Shown here: one piece after another, positions 39,736 to 48,835 of the stretch | Numbering within the stretch: the first letter of the stretch is position 1 | How the letters are laid out: every line of letters begins with the position of its first letter | Origin: Acidobacteriota bacterium | GTDB lineage: Bacteria; Acidobacteriota; Terriglobia; Bryobacterales; Bryobacteraceae | Length of the DNA stretch: 64,000 bases | Reading direction: 5' to 3' | Assembly (NCBI GenBank): GCA_029776225.1 | Contig: JAKOTR010000090.1 | Location: forward strand, 53,064-117,063 | Position numbers and translations under genes: made by a program | Notes under the pieces: generated by a model | Seen by the model: the letters and a program-made list of their open reading frames with translations, nothing else | Databases searched by the model: none | What the model was told of the DNA's origin: nothing

Positions 39736-40421
39736 ACACGGCATTCTACCTCGACCAGTTTTTGTTCGCCGTTTTACCCTATGTCGTCGCGATCGCATTT
39801 ATTCCGGCGACTGTCTACCGCTATCGCGCCCGCGGCTTCACTTACTCCAGCCTTTCTTCCCAGTTTCTGGAGAACCAGCAGCACTTCTGGGGCCTGGTGC
39901 CGTTTCACTACGGCATTCTTGTGGTTACTCTCGGCCACTTAGTCGCGTTCTTCCTCCCGCAGCAATTACTGGCCTGGAATTCGCGGCCGCTGCGATTGTA
40001 CGTGCTGGAGATCTCCGGGCTGATTTTCGGCGTGCTCTCCCTGGTGGGCCTTGCCGCCGCGGTGATGCGCCGGCTCACCCACGGCAAAGTCTATCGCGTG
40101 ACGTCTGGGCCGGACTGGGTTCTGTTCGCGCTGCTGCTGCTGCAGATCGCTTCGGGGATCGGCGTGGCGGTTTTCCATCCCTGGGGCTCGTCCTGGTTCG
40201 CCTCCACGGTGACGCCGTACCTGTGGTCGCTGGTGAAGCTGAATCCGGACCTGACGGCGATCAGCGCGTCGCCGCTGCTGGTCAAACTTCACATCGTGAA
40301 CGCGTATCTTGTGATCGGCTTGTTCCCGTTCACCCGTCTCGTTCATATTCTCGTCATTCCGAATCCTTACCTCTGGCGCAAGCCGCAGGTGGTGCGCTGG
40401 TACGGGAGGCAGCATGCCTGA
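39732..40421 (+). CDS. narI: Respiratory nitrate reductase gamma subunit, dihaem cytochrome b
   Basis: A 229-residue membrane protein with five hydrophobic segments. Its histidines at 59, 69, 187 and 205 match the spacing of the four haem-b ligands of E. coli NarI (56, 66, 187, 205), so both haems and quinol oxidation should be intact. It anchors NarGH to the cytoplasmic membrane. Four-base overlap with narJ, eight with narK. Confidence 0.96.
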   Translation: MNTAFYLDQFLFAVLPYVVAIAFIPATVYRYRARGFTYSSLSSQFLENQQHFWGLVPFHYGILVVTLGHLVAFFLPQQLLAWNSRPLRLYVLEISGLIFGVLSLVGLAAAVMRRLTHGKVYRVTSGPDWVLFALLLLQIASGIGVAVFHPWGSSWFASTVTPYLWSLVKLNPDLTAISASPLLVKLHIVNAYLVIGLFPFTRLVHILVIPNPYLWRKPQVVRWYGRQHA

Positions 40422-41730
40422 CATGAAGGGAACTCCCGGCCAGGGACTCGCCGGCGCGACGCTGGGTTTCTTCATCGGATTTGCCGCAGTAGCGCTGTTC
40501 GGGCCCACGGCGGCGAAGTTTCAGGAAGTGATGCAGCTCACCCCGATGGCTGTGGGGTTTCTGGTGGCCATGCCGTCGCTTTCGGGGTCGCTGCTGCGCA
40601 TACCGTTCTCCGCCTGGGTGGACACGTGCGGCGGGCGAAAGCCCTTTCTGGTGCTGCTCGCGCTGTCGATCGCCGGGATGGCGGGGCTGTCGTCCGTAGT
40701 GGCGTTTCTGTATCCGGAACGCCTCACAGCCGCCCATTTCCCGCTGCTGCTTTTCCTGGGCGTCCTTTGCGGATGCGGCATCGCCACGTTTTCGGTGGGA
40801 ATCAGCCAGGTGTCGTACTGGCATCCGCGCGCGAGGCAAGGCCGCGCCCTGGCTGTCTACGCGGGAGTGGGCAACGTAGCGCCGGGAATATTTTCGCTCG
40901 TGATCCCGATCAGTTTGGGCGCGCTCGGGCTGGCTAACTCTTACCTGATCTGGCTGGGAATGCTCGTTGCGGGGACCGTGCTCTATTTCCTGATCGCGAG
41001 GAACGCTCCTTACTTCCAACTGCGCGCGCAGGGACTCGCGCCGGAGCAGGCGCGGCGGCAGGCCGAGGCACACGGGCAGGAGCTGTTTCCCGGCGGCAAC
41101 CTCAAAGAAAGTCTTATCGCCTCCGCGAGAGTCTGGCGTACGTGGGCGCTTGTCCTGATCTACTTCTCCACTTTCGGCGGCTTTATCGCACTTACTGCCT
41201 GGCTGCCGACTTATTGGACCTCTTACTTTGGAATGACCGCCATTCAGGCAGGCCTGTTAACTGCGCTGTACTCCGTACTTACTTCGCTGGTCCGCATTCT
41301 GGGCGGCGTCGTCTCCGACACGCTCCGCGAAGGCGGTGAGAATACGTCGATTCTGGCGCTCTTCATCACCCTGATCGGCGCGCTGGTGATGATCGGAGCG
41401 CGCGACTACCAGCTCGCCATCCCGGGCGTCATCCTGCTCGCGTTCGGCATGGGAATCTGCAACGCGGCGGTGTTCAAGATGGTGCCGCAGGCGGCGCCGA
41501 AGGCCGTGGGCGGCGCGGCGGGCTGGGTCGGAGGGCTTGGGGCCTTCGGCGGTTTCGCGATCCCGCCCATGATGGCCTTCGCGGTGCGCGACCTCGGCCA
41601 AAACGGCTACTCAATTGGCTTCGTCGTGTTTCTGTTCCTGGCGCTGCTCTCGCTGTTCATGGCCTGGATCTTGAAATACTCTGAAGCGCCCGCGGCTCAA
41701 CCCCGCTACGGGGGGAAGGTGATGGCGTGA
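40414..41730 (+). CDS. narK: Nitrate/nitrite transporter, NarK type (MFS)
   Basis: A 438-residue MFS protein with twelve hydrophobic segments. The nitrate-porter glycine-rich signature appears as GWVGGLGAFGGFAIPP in the second half, with GVGNVAPGIF in the first. NarK1-type proteins bring in nitrate with protons, NarK2-type exchange it for nitrite; the type cannot be settled here. It lies at the same place as narK in the Thermus nar operon, and its stop overlaps the start of actA (TGATG). Confidence 0.93.
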   Translation: MPDMKGTPGQGLAGATLGFFIGFAAVALFGPTAAKFQEVMQLTPMAVGFLVAMPSLSGSLLRIPFSAWVDTCGGRKPFLVLLALSIAGMAGLSSVVAFLYPERLTAAHFPLLLFLGVLCGCGIATFSVGISQVSYWHPRARQGRALAVYAGVGNVAPGIFSLVIPISLGALGLANSYLIWLGMLVAGTVLYFLIARNAPYFQLRAQGLAPEQARRQAEAHGQELFPGGNLKESLIASARVWRTWALVLIYFSTFGGFIALTAWLPTYWTSYFGMTAIQAGLLTALYSVLTSLVRILGGVVSDTLREGGENTSILALFITLIGALVMIGARDYQLAIPGVILLAFGMGICNAAVFKMVPQAAPKAVGGAAGWVGGLGAFGGFAIPPMMAFAVRDLGQNGYSIGFVVFLFLALLSLFMAWILKYSEAPAAQPRYGGKVMA

Positions 41731-42350
41731 TGAGAAGCCGCGTTCTCACGATCGTGCTCGGCATCGGCGTGGCCTTTAGCCTGGTGGTGCTGGCCTCGCG
41801 GGCTTCGATGTTTCACCTGCCCGCCAACCACCAGGGATACGAGCCCGTGCAGCCGATCGCCTACTCGCACCGCCTCCACGCCGGCGAATTGCAGATCGAC
41901 TGCAAGTATTGTCACTTCGGCGCGGAAAAGAGCCGGTATGCGGGCATTCCGCCGGCGAGCGTCTGCATGAACTGCCACCAGTTCATAAAGGCGCCCTTGG
42001 GAGCGATCCGCGCCGAGGACGAGCTTGCCGCCCAGGAAGGACGCGCGCCGCGGGAAGTGGTCTCGCCGGAGTTGAGCAGGCTGTACGATGCGGTGAAGCA
42101 GCATCGCCCGGTGGCCTGGACCCGCATCCACTCCCTTCCCGACTTCGTGTATTTCGATCACCGCGCGCACGTAAATGCCGGCGTGGTGTGCCAGCAATGC
42201 CACGGTCCGGTGGAGACCATGGAGCGCGTACGGCAGGTCTCAGATCTCAGCATGGGATGGTGCGTCAATTGCCATCGCGACGCCAATGAGAAGGGCATCG
42301 GCGGGCGGCGGGTGAACGCATCCATCAACTGCTCGACCTGCCACTACTAG
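41730..42350 (+). CDS. actA: ACIII subunit ActA, pentahaem cytochrome c
   Basis: A 206-residue protein with an N-terminal membrane anchor (VLTIVLGIGVAFSLVVLASRA) and five haem c motifs: CKYCH, CMNCH, CQQCH, CVNCH and CSTCH. This number and length match ActA, the periplasmic electron-exit subunit of alternative complex III. A GTG three bases earlier (41727) is an alternative start. It follows narK without gap, which places the complete ACIII set in the nitrate operon. Confidence 0.93.
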   Translation: MRSRVLTIVLGIGVAFSLVVLASRASMFHLPANHQGYEPVQPIAYSHRLHAGELQIDCKYCHFGAEKSRYAGIPPASVCMNCHQFIKAPLGAIRAEDELAAQEGRAPREVVSPELSRLYDAVKQHRPVAWTRIHSLPDFVYFDHRAHVNAGVVCQQCHGPVETMERVRQVSDLSMGWCVNCHRDANEKGIGGRRVNASINCSTCHY

Positions 42351-42359
42351 AGGAAAGCG

Positions 42360-45221
42360 ATGGAGAATCAGTACTGGCGGAGCCTGGCGGAACGCGAGCA
42401 ACCCGCGGCGCAGGAGCTGGAGTTCGACGGCCCCGGAAACTCGCGACGCGATTTTTTGAAGGCTGCCGGATTCGTGCTCGCCGGAACCGCGCTGAGCGGT
42501 TGCGCGCGCGCCCCCGTCGAAAAGGCCATACCGCATCTCGATCAACCCGGAGGCGTCATCGCAGGCCGCGCTCAGTTCTACGCTTCCACCTGCGGCGCTT
42601 GCCCGGCTGGCTGTGGTCTGCTCGCCAAGGTGCGGGACGGCCGCCCGATCAAGCTCGAGGGCAATCCCGATCAGGCGATCTCCCGCGGCGCAAGCTGCGC
42701 GGTTGGTCAAGCCTCCCTTTTGGGGCTGTACGACAGCCTGCGTTTGAAGCAGCCGCTTGCTCACGGCAAGCCCGCCGCCTGGGAACAGGTGGATCGCGAG
42801 ATCGCCGCGCGACTGGCTGAAATTCGCAAAGCGGGCGGCGCGGTGCGCTACCTCAGCGGCACGATCACCAGCCCAACGAAGCTGGAGATGATCGGCCGCT
42901 TCCTCGCCCAATTTTCCGATGCGCGCCACGTCATGTACGACGCGCTTTCGGTATCCGCCATTCTCGACGCCCACGAGCAGACCCATGGCGCGCGCATTCT
43001 GCCGCATTACCGCTTCGCCGCCGCTGACGTGATCGCCTCGTTCGACGCCGACTTCCTCGGAACCTGGATTTCTCCGGTCGAGTTCGCGCGCGATTACGCT
43101 TCGCGCCGCCTGCCACCAGAGATGTCCTGGCATGTGCAGTTCGAAGGGCGGATGTCGGTCACCGGCAGCAAGGCAGACCTCCGCGTGAAGGCTGCGCCGG
43201 ACGAAATCCTCGGGCGCCTGGAGCGGCTGGCCGAACGGATCGAAGCGAACGACCCGGCCGGAGACGAACTTGCCGCACGCCTGCTGCGCGCACGCGGGCG
43301 TAGCCTGGTCGTCTGCGGCCTGAATGACCTCGCCGCGCAGGTGCTCACGAACCACATCAATCATCTGCTTGGCAATTACGGCGCTACGCTCGATATCGAA
43401 CGGCCTTCGCTGCAGCGCCGCGGAAACGACCGCGCCCTGGCGGATCTTCTCGCGGAACTTCAGGCCGGCCGGGTCGCCGCACTGTTCATCGATGGCGTGA
43501 ATCCCGCTGCGGAGCTGCCCGCCGCTCCAGCCCTGGATCGGGCCAAACTCGTCGTGAGTTTTGCCGGCTCAGTGGACGAAACTTCGCAACACGCCCATTA
43601 CATCTGCCCGGACCATCACTACCTGGAAAGCTGGGCGGATGCCGAGCCGGTGCGCGGGCTGATCAGCTTCACGCAGCCAACCATCCGGCCGCTGAACAGG
43701 ACTCGGGCCGTGATCGAAAGCCTGGCCGTTTGGGTGGGCCAGCCCGCATCGGCTTACGAGCTCATCCGCGAGCACTGGAAGGACCGCATCGACTGGGACC
43801 GCGCCTTGGAAAAGGGATGCGCCGAAGTGAACGTGGCCGCCCAAGCGCCGCGCTGGATGGGAGCGAAGCTTCAGCGCCGCGCACCGGCCGCGGAGGGCTA
43901 CACGGCCGTCCTCTACCCGGCGGTGGGCATGCTCGACGGCCGCCATGCAGGGAACCCCTGGCTGCACGAGCTTCCGGACCCAATCACAAAGACCGTGTGG
44001 GACAACTGCGCGCTGCTGTCCCCGAAAACCGCGGCGGCGCTAGGTGTGCGCGACGGGGATGTGGTGCGCATCGAAGGCGGCGTCGCGGTCGAGCTGCCCG
44101 CCGTGGTCCAACCGGGCCAGCACGACCGCGTGATCGCGGTGGCGCTCGGCTACGGCCGCAAGGCTTCCGAACGATTCGCGAACATCGGCCCGCGCTGGAC
44201 CGGCAGTAAACCCACGGTGAACGAAAACGGCCGGGTGGGGGTGAACGCTTCCCCGCTGCTCGCTCTGGAAGGCGGGCTGCTGCGCTACGAGCGCTGCGGC
44301 GTGATGATTGCGACAACCGGCCGCCGGATCGAACTCGCTTCGACGCAAGCGCATCATACGCTCTCCGTTCCCACGCACCTTGCGCCCCCAGACGGCAAGG
44401 TCCGCCCCATCATCCGCGAGATCACCCCGGAAGAACTCGGCAAGCCGCCGGAACACGCCGAACATCACGAGGAACTCTGGCCCGACGACCATCCGTACAC
44501 GGGCCATCGTTGGGGCATGGCCGTGGATCTGAACGCCTGTACCGGCTGCTCCGCCTGCGTTATCGCCTGCCAGGCGGAAAACAACACCCCGGTTGTGGGC
44601 AAGGACGAAATGCGGCGCCGCCGCGGAATGCATTGGATCCGCATCGACCGCTACTACTCGGGCCCGCCCGACGACGTTCGAGTGGCCCATCAGCCGATGA
44701 TGTGCCAGCAGTGCGATCATGCGCCCTGCGAAACCGTCTGCCCCACGCTCGCGACGGTCCACAGCGACGAGGGACTCAACCAGCAGGTCTACAACCGCTG
44801 CGTAGGCACGCGCTACTGCGCCAACAACTGCCCGTATAAGGCGCGGCGCTTCAACTGGTTCAACTACCCGAGCAATGACAAGCTGGCCAACCTGGTGCTG
44901 AACCCCGACGTCACCGTGCGCTCGCGCGGCGTGATGGAAAAGTGCACCTTCTGCGTGCAGCGGATTCAGGAAGCCAAGATCGAAGCGAAGCGCCTCGGCG
45001 TGCCGCTGAAGGACGGCGATATCCGCGTCGCCTGCGAGCAGTCCTGCCCCGCCGACGCAATCGTCTTCGGCGACCTGAACGATCCCAACAGCCGCGCGTC
45101 GCGCCTGGCGCAGGACGCCCGCCAGTACCGCGTTTTGGAAGAACTCAACGTGCGCCCGGCGGTGCATTACCTGAAAGTGATTCGCAATCGGAACGGGAAG
45201 GGAGGCCAGGACCATGGCTGA
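42360..45221 (+). CDS. actB: ACIII subunit ActB, molybdopterin-oxidoreductase-like/Fe-S fusion
   Basis: A 953-residue protein with a Tat signal ([16 protein letters not shown]) and lipobox-like SGC. Residues about 70-650 are a molybdopterin-oxidoreductase-type domain (ActB1); about 700-930 carry ferredoxin-type clusters: [47 protein letters not shown] and CTFCVQRI...[10 protein letters not shown]. It is the electron-wire subunit of ACIII, facing the periplasm. ActB1 keeps four cysteines (78, 81, 85, 113) in the spacing of an N-terminal [4Fe-4S] site, which structurally known ACIII proteins do not use. Confidence 0.93.
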   Translation: MENQYWRSLAEREQPAAQELEFDGPGNSRRDFLKAAGFVLAGTALSGCARAPVEKAIPHLDQPGGVIAGRAQFYASTCGACPAGCGLLAKVRDGRPIKLEGNPDQAISRGASCAVGQASLLGLYDSLRLKQPLAHGKPAAWEQVDREIAARLAEIRKAGGAVRYLSGTITSPTKLEMIGRFLAQFSDARHVMYDALSVSAILDAHEQTHGARILPHYRFAAADVIASFDADFLGTWISPVEFARDYASRRLPPEMSWHVQFEGRMSVTGSKADLRVKAAPDEILGRLERLAERIEANDPAGDELAARLLRARGRSLVVCGLNDLAAQVLTNHINHLLGNYGATLDIERPSLQRRGNDRALADLLAELQAGRVAALFIDGVNPAAELPAAPALDRAKLVVSFAGSVDETSQHAHYICPDHHYLESWADAEPVRGLISFTQPTIRPLNRTRAVIESLAVWVGQPASAYELIREHWKDRIDWDRALEKGCAEVNVAAQAPRWMGAKLQRRAPAAEGYTAVLYPAVGMLDGRHAGNPWLHELPDPITKTVWDNCALLSPKTAAALGVRDGDVVRIEGGVAVELPAVVQPGQHDRVIAVALGYGRKASERFANIGPRWTGSKPTVNENGRVGVNASPLLALEGGLLRYERCGVMIATTGRRIELASTQAHHTLSVPTHLAPPDGKVRPIIREITPEELGKPPEHAEHHEELWPDDHPYTGHRWGMAVDLNACTGCSACVIACQAENNTPVVGKDEMRRRRGMHWIRIDRYYSGPPDDVRVAHQPMMCQQCDHAPCETVCPTLATVHSDEGLNQQVYNRCVGTRYCANNCPYKARRFNWFNYPSNDKLANLVLNPDVTVRSRGVMEKCTFCVQRIQEAKIEAKRLGVPLKDGDIRVACEQSCPADAIVFGDLNDPNSRASRLAQDARQYRVLEELNVRPAVHYLKVIRNRNGKGGQDHG

Positions 45222-46584
45222 GGTTTGTTCGCCATTGAGGCTGCCGCTGATCGCCGGACGCAAGCAGCCGGCAGCGGTCACCGAGGACGTCTGCCGTCCC
45301 ATGCTGCGGCCCCCTTCCATTCTTTGGTGGGCGGGCTTTGCTCTGGCGTTTTCGCTCCTACTCATGGGGGTGGCCGCGGTCGGCTATCAGATCGCCACCG
45401 GCGTGGGAGTGTGGGGATTGAACACAACGGTCGGCTGGGCGTTCGACATCACGAACTTCGTCTTCTGGGTGGGCATCGGGCATGCGGGCACGCTGATCTC
45501 GGCCATCCTGTTCCTTTTCCGCCAGAAGTGGCGCACCTCGGTGAACCGCTCGGCAGAAGCCATGACGCTGTTCGCGGTGATGTGCGCGGGCATTTTCCCC
45601 ATCATCCATACGGGCCGCCCGTGGCTGGCTTTCTGGCTGTTCCCCTATCCGAACTTCCGTGGCCCGCTGTGGATCAATTTCCGCTCGCCGCTGGCGTGGG
45701 ATGCTTTCGCCATCTCGACTTACTTTCTGATTTCGGCCGTGTTCTGGTACATCGGCCTGATTCCAGATCTCGCCACGATTCGCGACCGCTTGAAGCCTGG
45801 TCTGCGGCAGCGTCTGTTCGCGATTTTCAGCCTGGGATGGAACGGATCGTACCGCGTGTGGAGGCACTACGAGGTGCTCTACCTCCTGCTGGCCGGACTT
45901 GCGACGCCGCTCGTGGTCTCCGTGCACACCATCGTGAGCTGGGACTTCGCCACCTCAGTGATCCCGGGCTGGCACGCCACCATCTTCCCGCCGTACTTTG
46001 TCGCCGGAGCGATTTTTTCCGGCATCGCCATGGTGTTGACGCTCATGCTGGTCGCGCGGAAGACCATGGGCCTCGAAGATTACATCACGCAGCGGCACGT
46101 GGATGCGATGTGCAAACTGCTGCTGCTCACCAGCGGGATTGTGGCGCTGGCATACGCCACCGAGTTCTTCACCGCGCTTTACAGCGGCAATCCCTACGAG
46201 CAGTTCGTCTTTATGAATCGCGCCAAGGGACCGTTCGCCTGGGCCTACTGGACCATGGTGGGCTGCAACGTGCTCATCCCGCAGTTGCTCTGGTTCGAGC
46301 GCGTGCGGCGCCGCCTGGTGATCGTCTTCCTGCTGAGCCTGTTCATCAACGTGGGCATGTGGTTCGAGCGGTTCGTAATCATCGTCACCTCGCTCCACCG
46401 CGATTTTCTTCCGGCGAACTGGAGCGGCTACACTCCCACGATTTATGAAATCGCAACCCTGCTGGGCAGCTTCGGACTGTTCTTTACCTGCTTCCTGATC
46501 TTCTGCCGCGTGCTGCCGGTGATCGCGATGGGCGAAGTGAAAGCCGTGCTGAGTCACGGCAACGGGAAAGGAGGCCACGCGTGA
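45214..46584 (+). CDS. actC: ACIII subunit ActC, NrfD/PsrC-like quinol-oxidising membrane protein
   Basis: A 456-residue protein with about ten membrane segments of the NrfD/PolysulfideReductase C family. Marks: [66 protein letters not shown] and [33 protein letters not shown], all typical of ActC. It holds the likely quinol site next to ActB. The start overlaps actB by eight bases and the stop overlaps actD by four. Confidence 0.94.
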   Translation: MAEVCSPLRLPLIAGRKQPAAVTEDVCRPMLRPPSILWWAGFALAFSLLLMGVAAVGYQIATGVGVWGLNTTVGWAFDITNFVFWVGIGHAGTLISAILFLFRQKWRTSVNRSAEAMTLFAVMCAGIFPIIHTGRPWLAFWLFPYPNFRGPLWINFRSPLAWDAFAISTYFLISAVFWYIGLIPDLATIRDRLKPGLRQRLFAIFSLGWNGSYRVWRHYEVLYLLLAGLATPLVVSVHTIVSWDFATSVIPGWHATIFPPYFVAGAIFSGIAMVLTLMLVARKTMGLEDYITQRHVDAMCKLLLLTSGIVALAYATEFFTALYSGNPYEQFVFMNRAKGPFAWAYWTMVGCNVLIPQLLWFERVRRRLVIVFLLSLFINVGMWFERFVIIVTSLHRDFLPANWSGYTPTIYEIATLLGSFGLFFTCFLIFCRVLPVIAMGEVKAVLSHGNGKGGHA

Positions 46585-47111
46585 ACCGTCGCGTTTTGAT
46601 CGGCATCTTCGATTCGGAAGATGACATTCTGGCCGCGACCGATGCCGCCCGCCGCCGCGGCCTGGTGATAGTGGATGTTTTCGCGCCCTACGCCGTGCAC
46701 GGCCTGGACAAAGCGATGGGGCTGGCGCGCTCCAAGCTGCCCTGGGTGTGTTTTCTGTTAGGTCTGTTTGGCGCCGCCTTCAAAGTCTGGTTCGAGTACT
46801 GGACGACGGCTTCGGATTGGCCCATCAACGTCGGCGGCAAGCCCTGGAACTCGCTCCCGGCGTTCGTCCCCATCACGTTCGAAGTCATGGTGCTGTTTGC
46901 GGGGCTGAGCACGGTGGTGGCTTTCTTTGGCATGAACCGGCTGTGGCCGGGCCGGAAAGCAGACTTACTCGATCCGCGCGTCACCAACGACCGCTTCGCG
47001 CTGGTGCTCGAAGAGGACGATGCTGCCTTCGATGTCGATGAGGTGAAAACCTTCCTCTGGAGCCACAACGCGCTCCGCGTTGAGGAGCGGGAGCTGGAGG
47101 TGGCGCGATGA
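46581..47111 (+). CDS. actD: ACIII subunit ActD (DUF3341)
   Basis: A 176-residue protein with two hydrophobic segments ([43 protein letters not shown]) and the DUF3341 pattern: an N-terminal soluble domain ([37 protein letters not shown]) and a soluble C-terminus with [18 protein letters not shown] structural ACIII subunit. Four-base overlaps on each side. Confidence 0.93.
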   Translation: MNRRVLIGIFDSEDDILAATDAARRRGLVIVDVFAPYAVHGLDKAMGLARSKLPWVCFLLGLFGAAFKVWFEYWTTASDWPINVGGKPWNSLPAFVPITFEVMVLFAGLSTVVAFFGMNRLWPGRKADLLDPRVTNDRFALVLEEDDAAFDVDEVKTFLWSHNALRVEERELEVAR

Positions 47112-47677
47112 AGCTCAACCTGTTTCTGCTGGTGCTGCTCGCCGCCACGGTGGCCGCCAATCTCGGCATCAACGACAACCCGGCCCGCCGCAATTTTGAA
47201 GTATTGCCGGAGATGGTGTACTCTGCCGCCGCCGAGTCCTTCAGCGAAAACTCCAGTTTCGCGGATGGCAAAACGCTGCAATCGCCGCCGGCAGGGACCA
47301 TTGCCCGCGGCGCGCGCCCGCTCCCTTACGCTGCGACGCCGGAAGACGCCGCCCGCGCGGGGCGCGAGTTGACGGCGCCGGAGGCCAGCGCAGCGGATTT
47401 GGCGCGCGGCGCCGAGTTGTACCAGGTGTTCTGCCGCCCCTGCCACGGACCCGGGGGCAAAGGCGACGGCACGGTTGCGATGCGCGGCTTCCCGCCGCCT
47501 CCCTCGTTTTTCGCCGAGCGCGCGATGAACCTCGCCGACGGCCAGATGTTCCACATCGTGACCTACGGGCAGAACAACATGCCATCTCACGCCGCGCAGA
47601 TCGAGCCAGCCGACCGCTGGCGGATCATCGCTCACGTCCGGTCGCTGCAGAAAAATCAGGGAGGCGCACAACAATGA
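47108..47677 (+). CDS. actE: ACIII subunit ActE, monohaem cytochrome c
   Basis: A 189-residue protein with an N-terminal hydrophobic anchor and one haem site CRPCH at about residue 114, followed by GPGGKGDGTVA and a likely Met axial ligand in NNMPSHA. The first half has NDNPARRNFEVLPEM, usual for ActE. It takes electrons within ACIII and hands them on. Overlaps actD and actF by four bases each. Confidence 0.93.
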   Translation: MKLNLFLLVLLAATVAANLGINDNPARRNFEVLPEMVYSAAAESFSENSSFADGKTLQSPPAGTIARGARPLPYAATPEDAARAGRELTAPEASAADLARGAELYQVFCRPCHGPGGKGDGTVAMRGFPPPPSFFAERAMNLADGQMFHIVTYGQNNMPSHAAQIEPADRWRIIAHVRSLQKNQGGAQQ

Positions 47678-48807
47678 TGAGCCAAAACAGGTTCCTGGGG
47701 GCGCTGATACTGGCGGGCGTGGTGACGTCCGCGGCGGGTGTGGTTCTTGCGCCCACGCGCGCCTGGACTGCACTGCTCATCGCGGGATACCTGCTTGCGA
47801 CATTCGGCCTCGCCGGCCTGGTGTTCATCGCCACGCAGTATGCCAGCGGCGCGGGCTGGAGTGTCGCTTTCCGGCGTGTGCCGGAAGCGATGACCGCGAT
47901 CTTTCCTCCCGGCGCGGCTTTGCTGGCCCTGGTTTTCCTCGCGCATCCCTCTGTCTATGCCTGGACCACTCACGCGCCCCACGGGGCATTCCAGCAATTC
48001 TGGCTCAATCGTCCTTTCTTTCTGGCCCGCGCCGCGATCTACATGATCGTCTGGCTCGCCTTTGCAGTTGCGATCGTGCGGACCTCGCGCCAGCAGGACA
48101 GCGACGGCAGGGTAGGCCATACCCGCCGCAACGTGCGGCTCTCGGTGGCCTTTCTCGCGGCATTCGCAGTCACCTTTTCACTGGCGAGCTTCGACTGGAT
48201 CATGTCGCTCGAGCCGCCGTGGACCAGCAATATATTCGCGATCTACAATTTCGCCGGTCTGTTTTCCGGGGGTCTCGCGCTGCTGATTCTGCTGGTGCTG
48301 TACGAGCGCCGCTCCGGGCCGTTGCGCGACTTCGTGAATGAAGAGCACCTGCACGACCTCGGCAAACTGTTGTTCGCGTTCTCCACCTTCTGGATGTACA
48401 TCTGGTTCAGCCAGTACATGCTCATTTGGTACGCGAACATCAGCGAAGAGACCACGTATTACATCGCCCGTCTTCGCAATGCCTGGGCGCCGCTGTTCCT
48501 TCTGAACCTGATTCTGAACTGGGTGATTCCGTTTGCGGTGCTGTTGCCGCGCGGAACCAAGCGCAGCCCGCGCGCGCTTGGCAGAGTGGCCGCGGTGGTG
48601 CTTGCGGGCCGCGTCCTGGACGTTTACCTGATGGTCGCGCCCCCGCTGCACGGCGCCAACCCGAAGCTCGGCATCTGGGAAATCGGAGCGCTGGAGGGAG
48701 CCGCGGGCGCAGCGCTGCTCTTGTACAGAAGAGCGATGAAGCAGGCCGCGCCCGTGCCGCTCAACGATCCTTATCTGGAGGAGAGCCTGCACTACCAGAA
48801 CGCGTAG
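47674..48807 (+). CDS. actF: ACIII subunit ActF, NrfD-like membrane protein
   Basis: A 377-residue protein with about ten membrane segments, the second NrfD-like subunit of ACIII. Marks: EDLGKLLFAFSTFWMYIWFSQYMLIWYANISEET-like region and LNLILNWVIPFAVLLPRGTKRSP. It ends with the short polar DPYLEESLHYQNA tail seen in this subunit. It is the last gene of the array: 28 bases on, the GH116 gene ends on the other strand, and no cox or sco gene follows. Confidence 0.92.
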   Translation: MMSQNRFLGALILAGVVTSAAGVVLAPTRAWTALLIAGYLLATFGLAGLVFIATQYASGAGWSVAFRRVPEAMTAIFPPGAALLALVFLAHPSVYAWTTHAPHGAFQQFWLNRPFFLARAAIYMIVWLAFAVAIVRTSRQQDSDGRVGHTRRNVRLSVAFLAAFAVTFSLASFDWIMSLEPPWTSNIFAIYNFAGLFSGGLALLILLVLYERRSGPLRDFVNEEHLHDLGKLLFAFSTFWMYIWFSQYMLIWYANISEETTYYIARLRNAWAPLFLLNLILNWVIPFAVLLPRGTKRSPRALGRVAAVVLAGRVLDVYLMVAPPLHGANPKLGIWEIGALEGAAGAALLLYRRAMKQAAPVPLNDPYLEESLHYQNA

Positions 48808-48835
48808 CGCCGTCCCTCGCTCTTCGGACCGCCGC

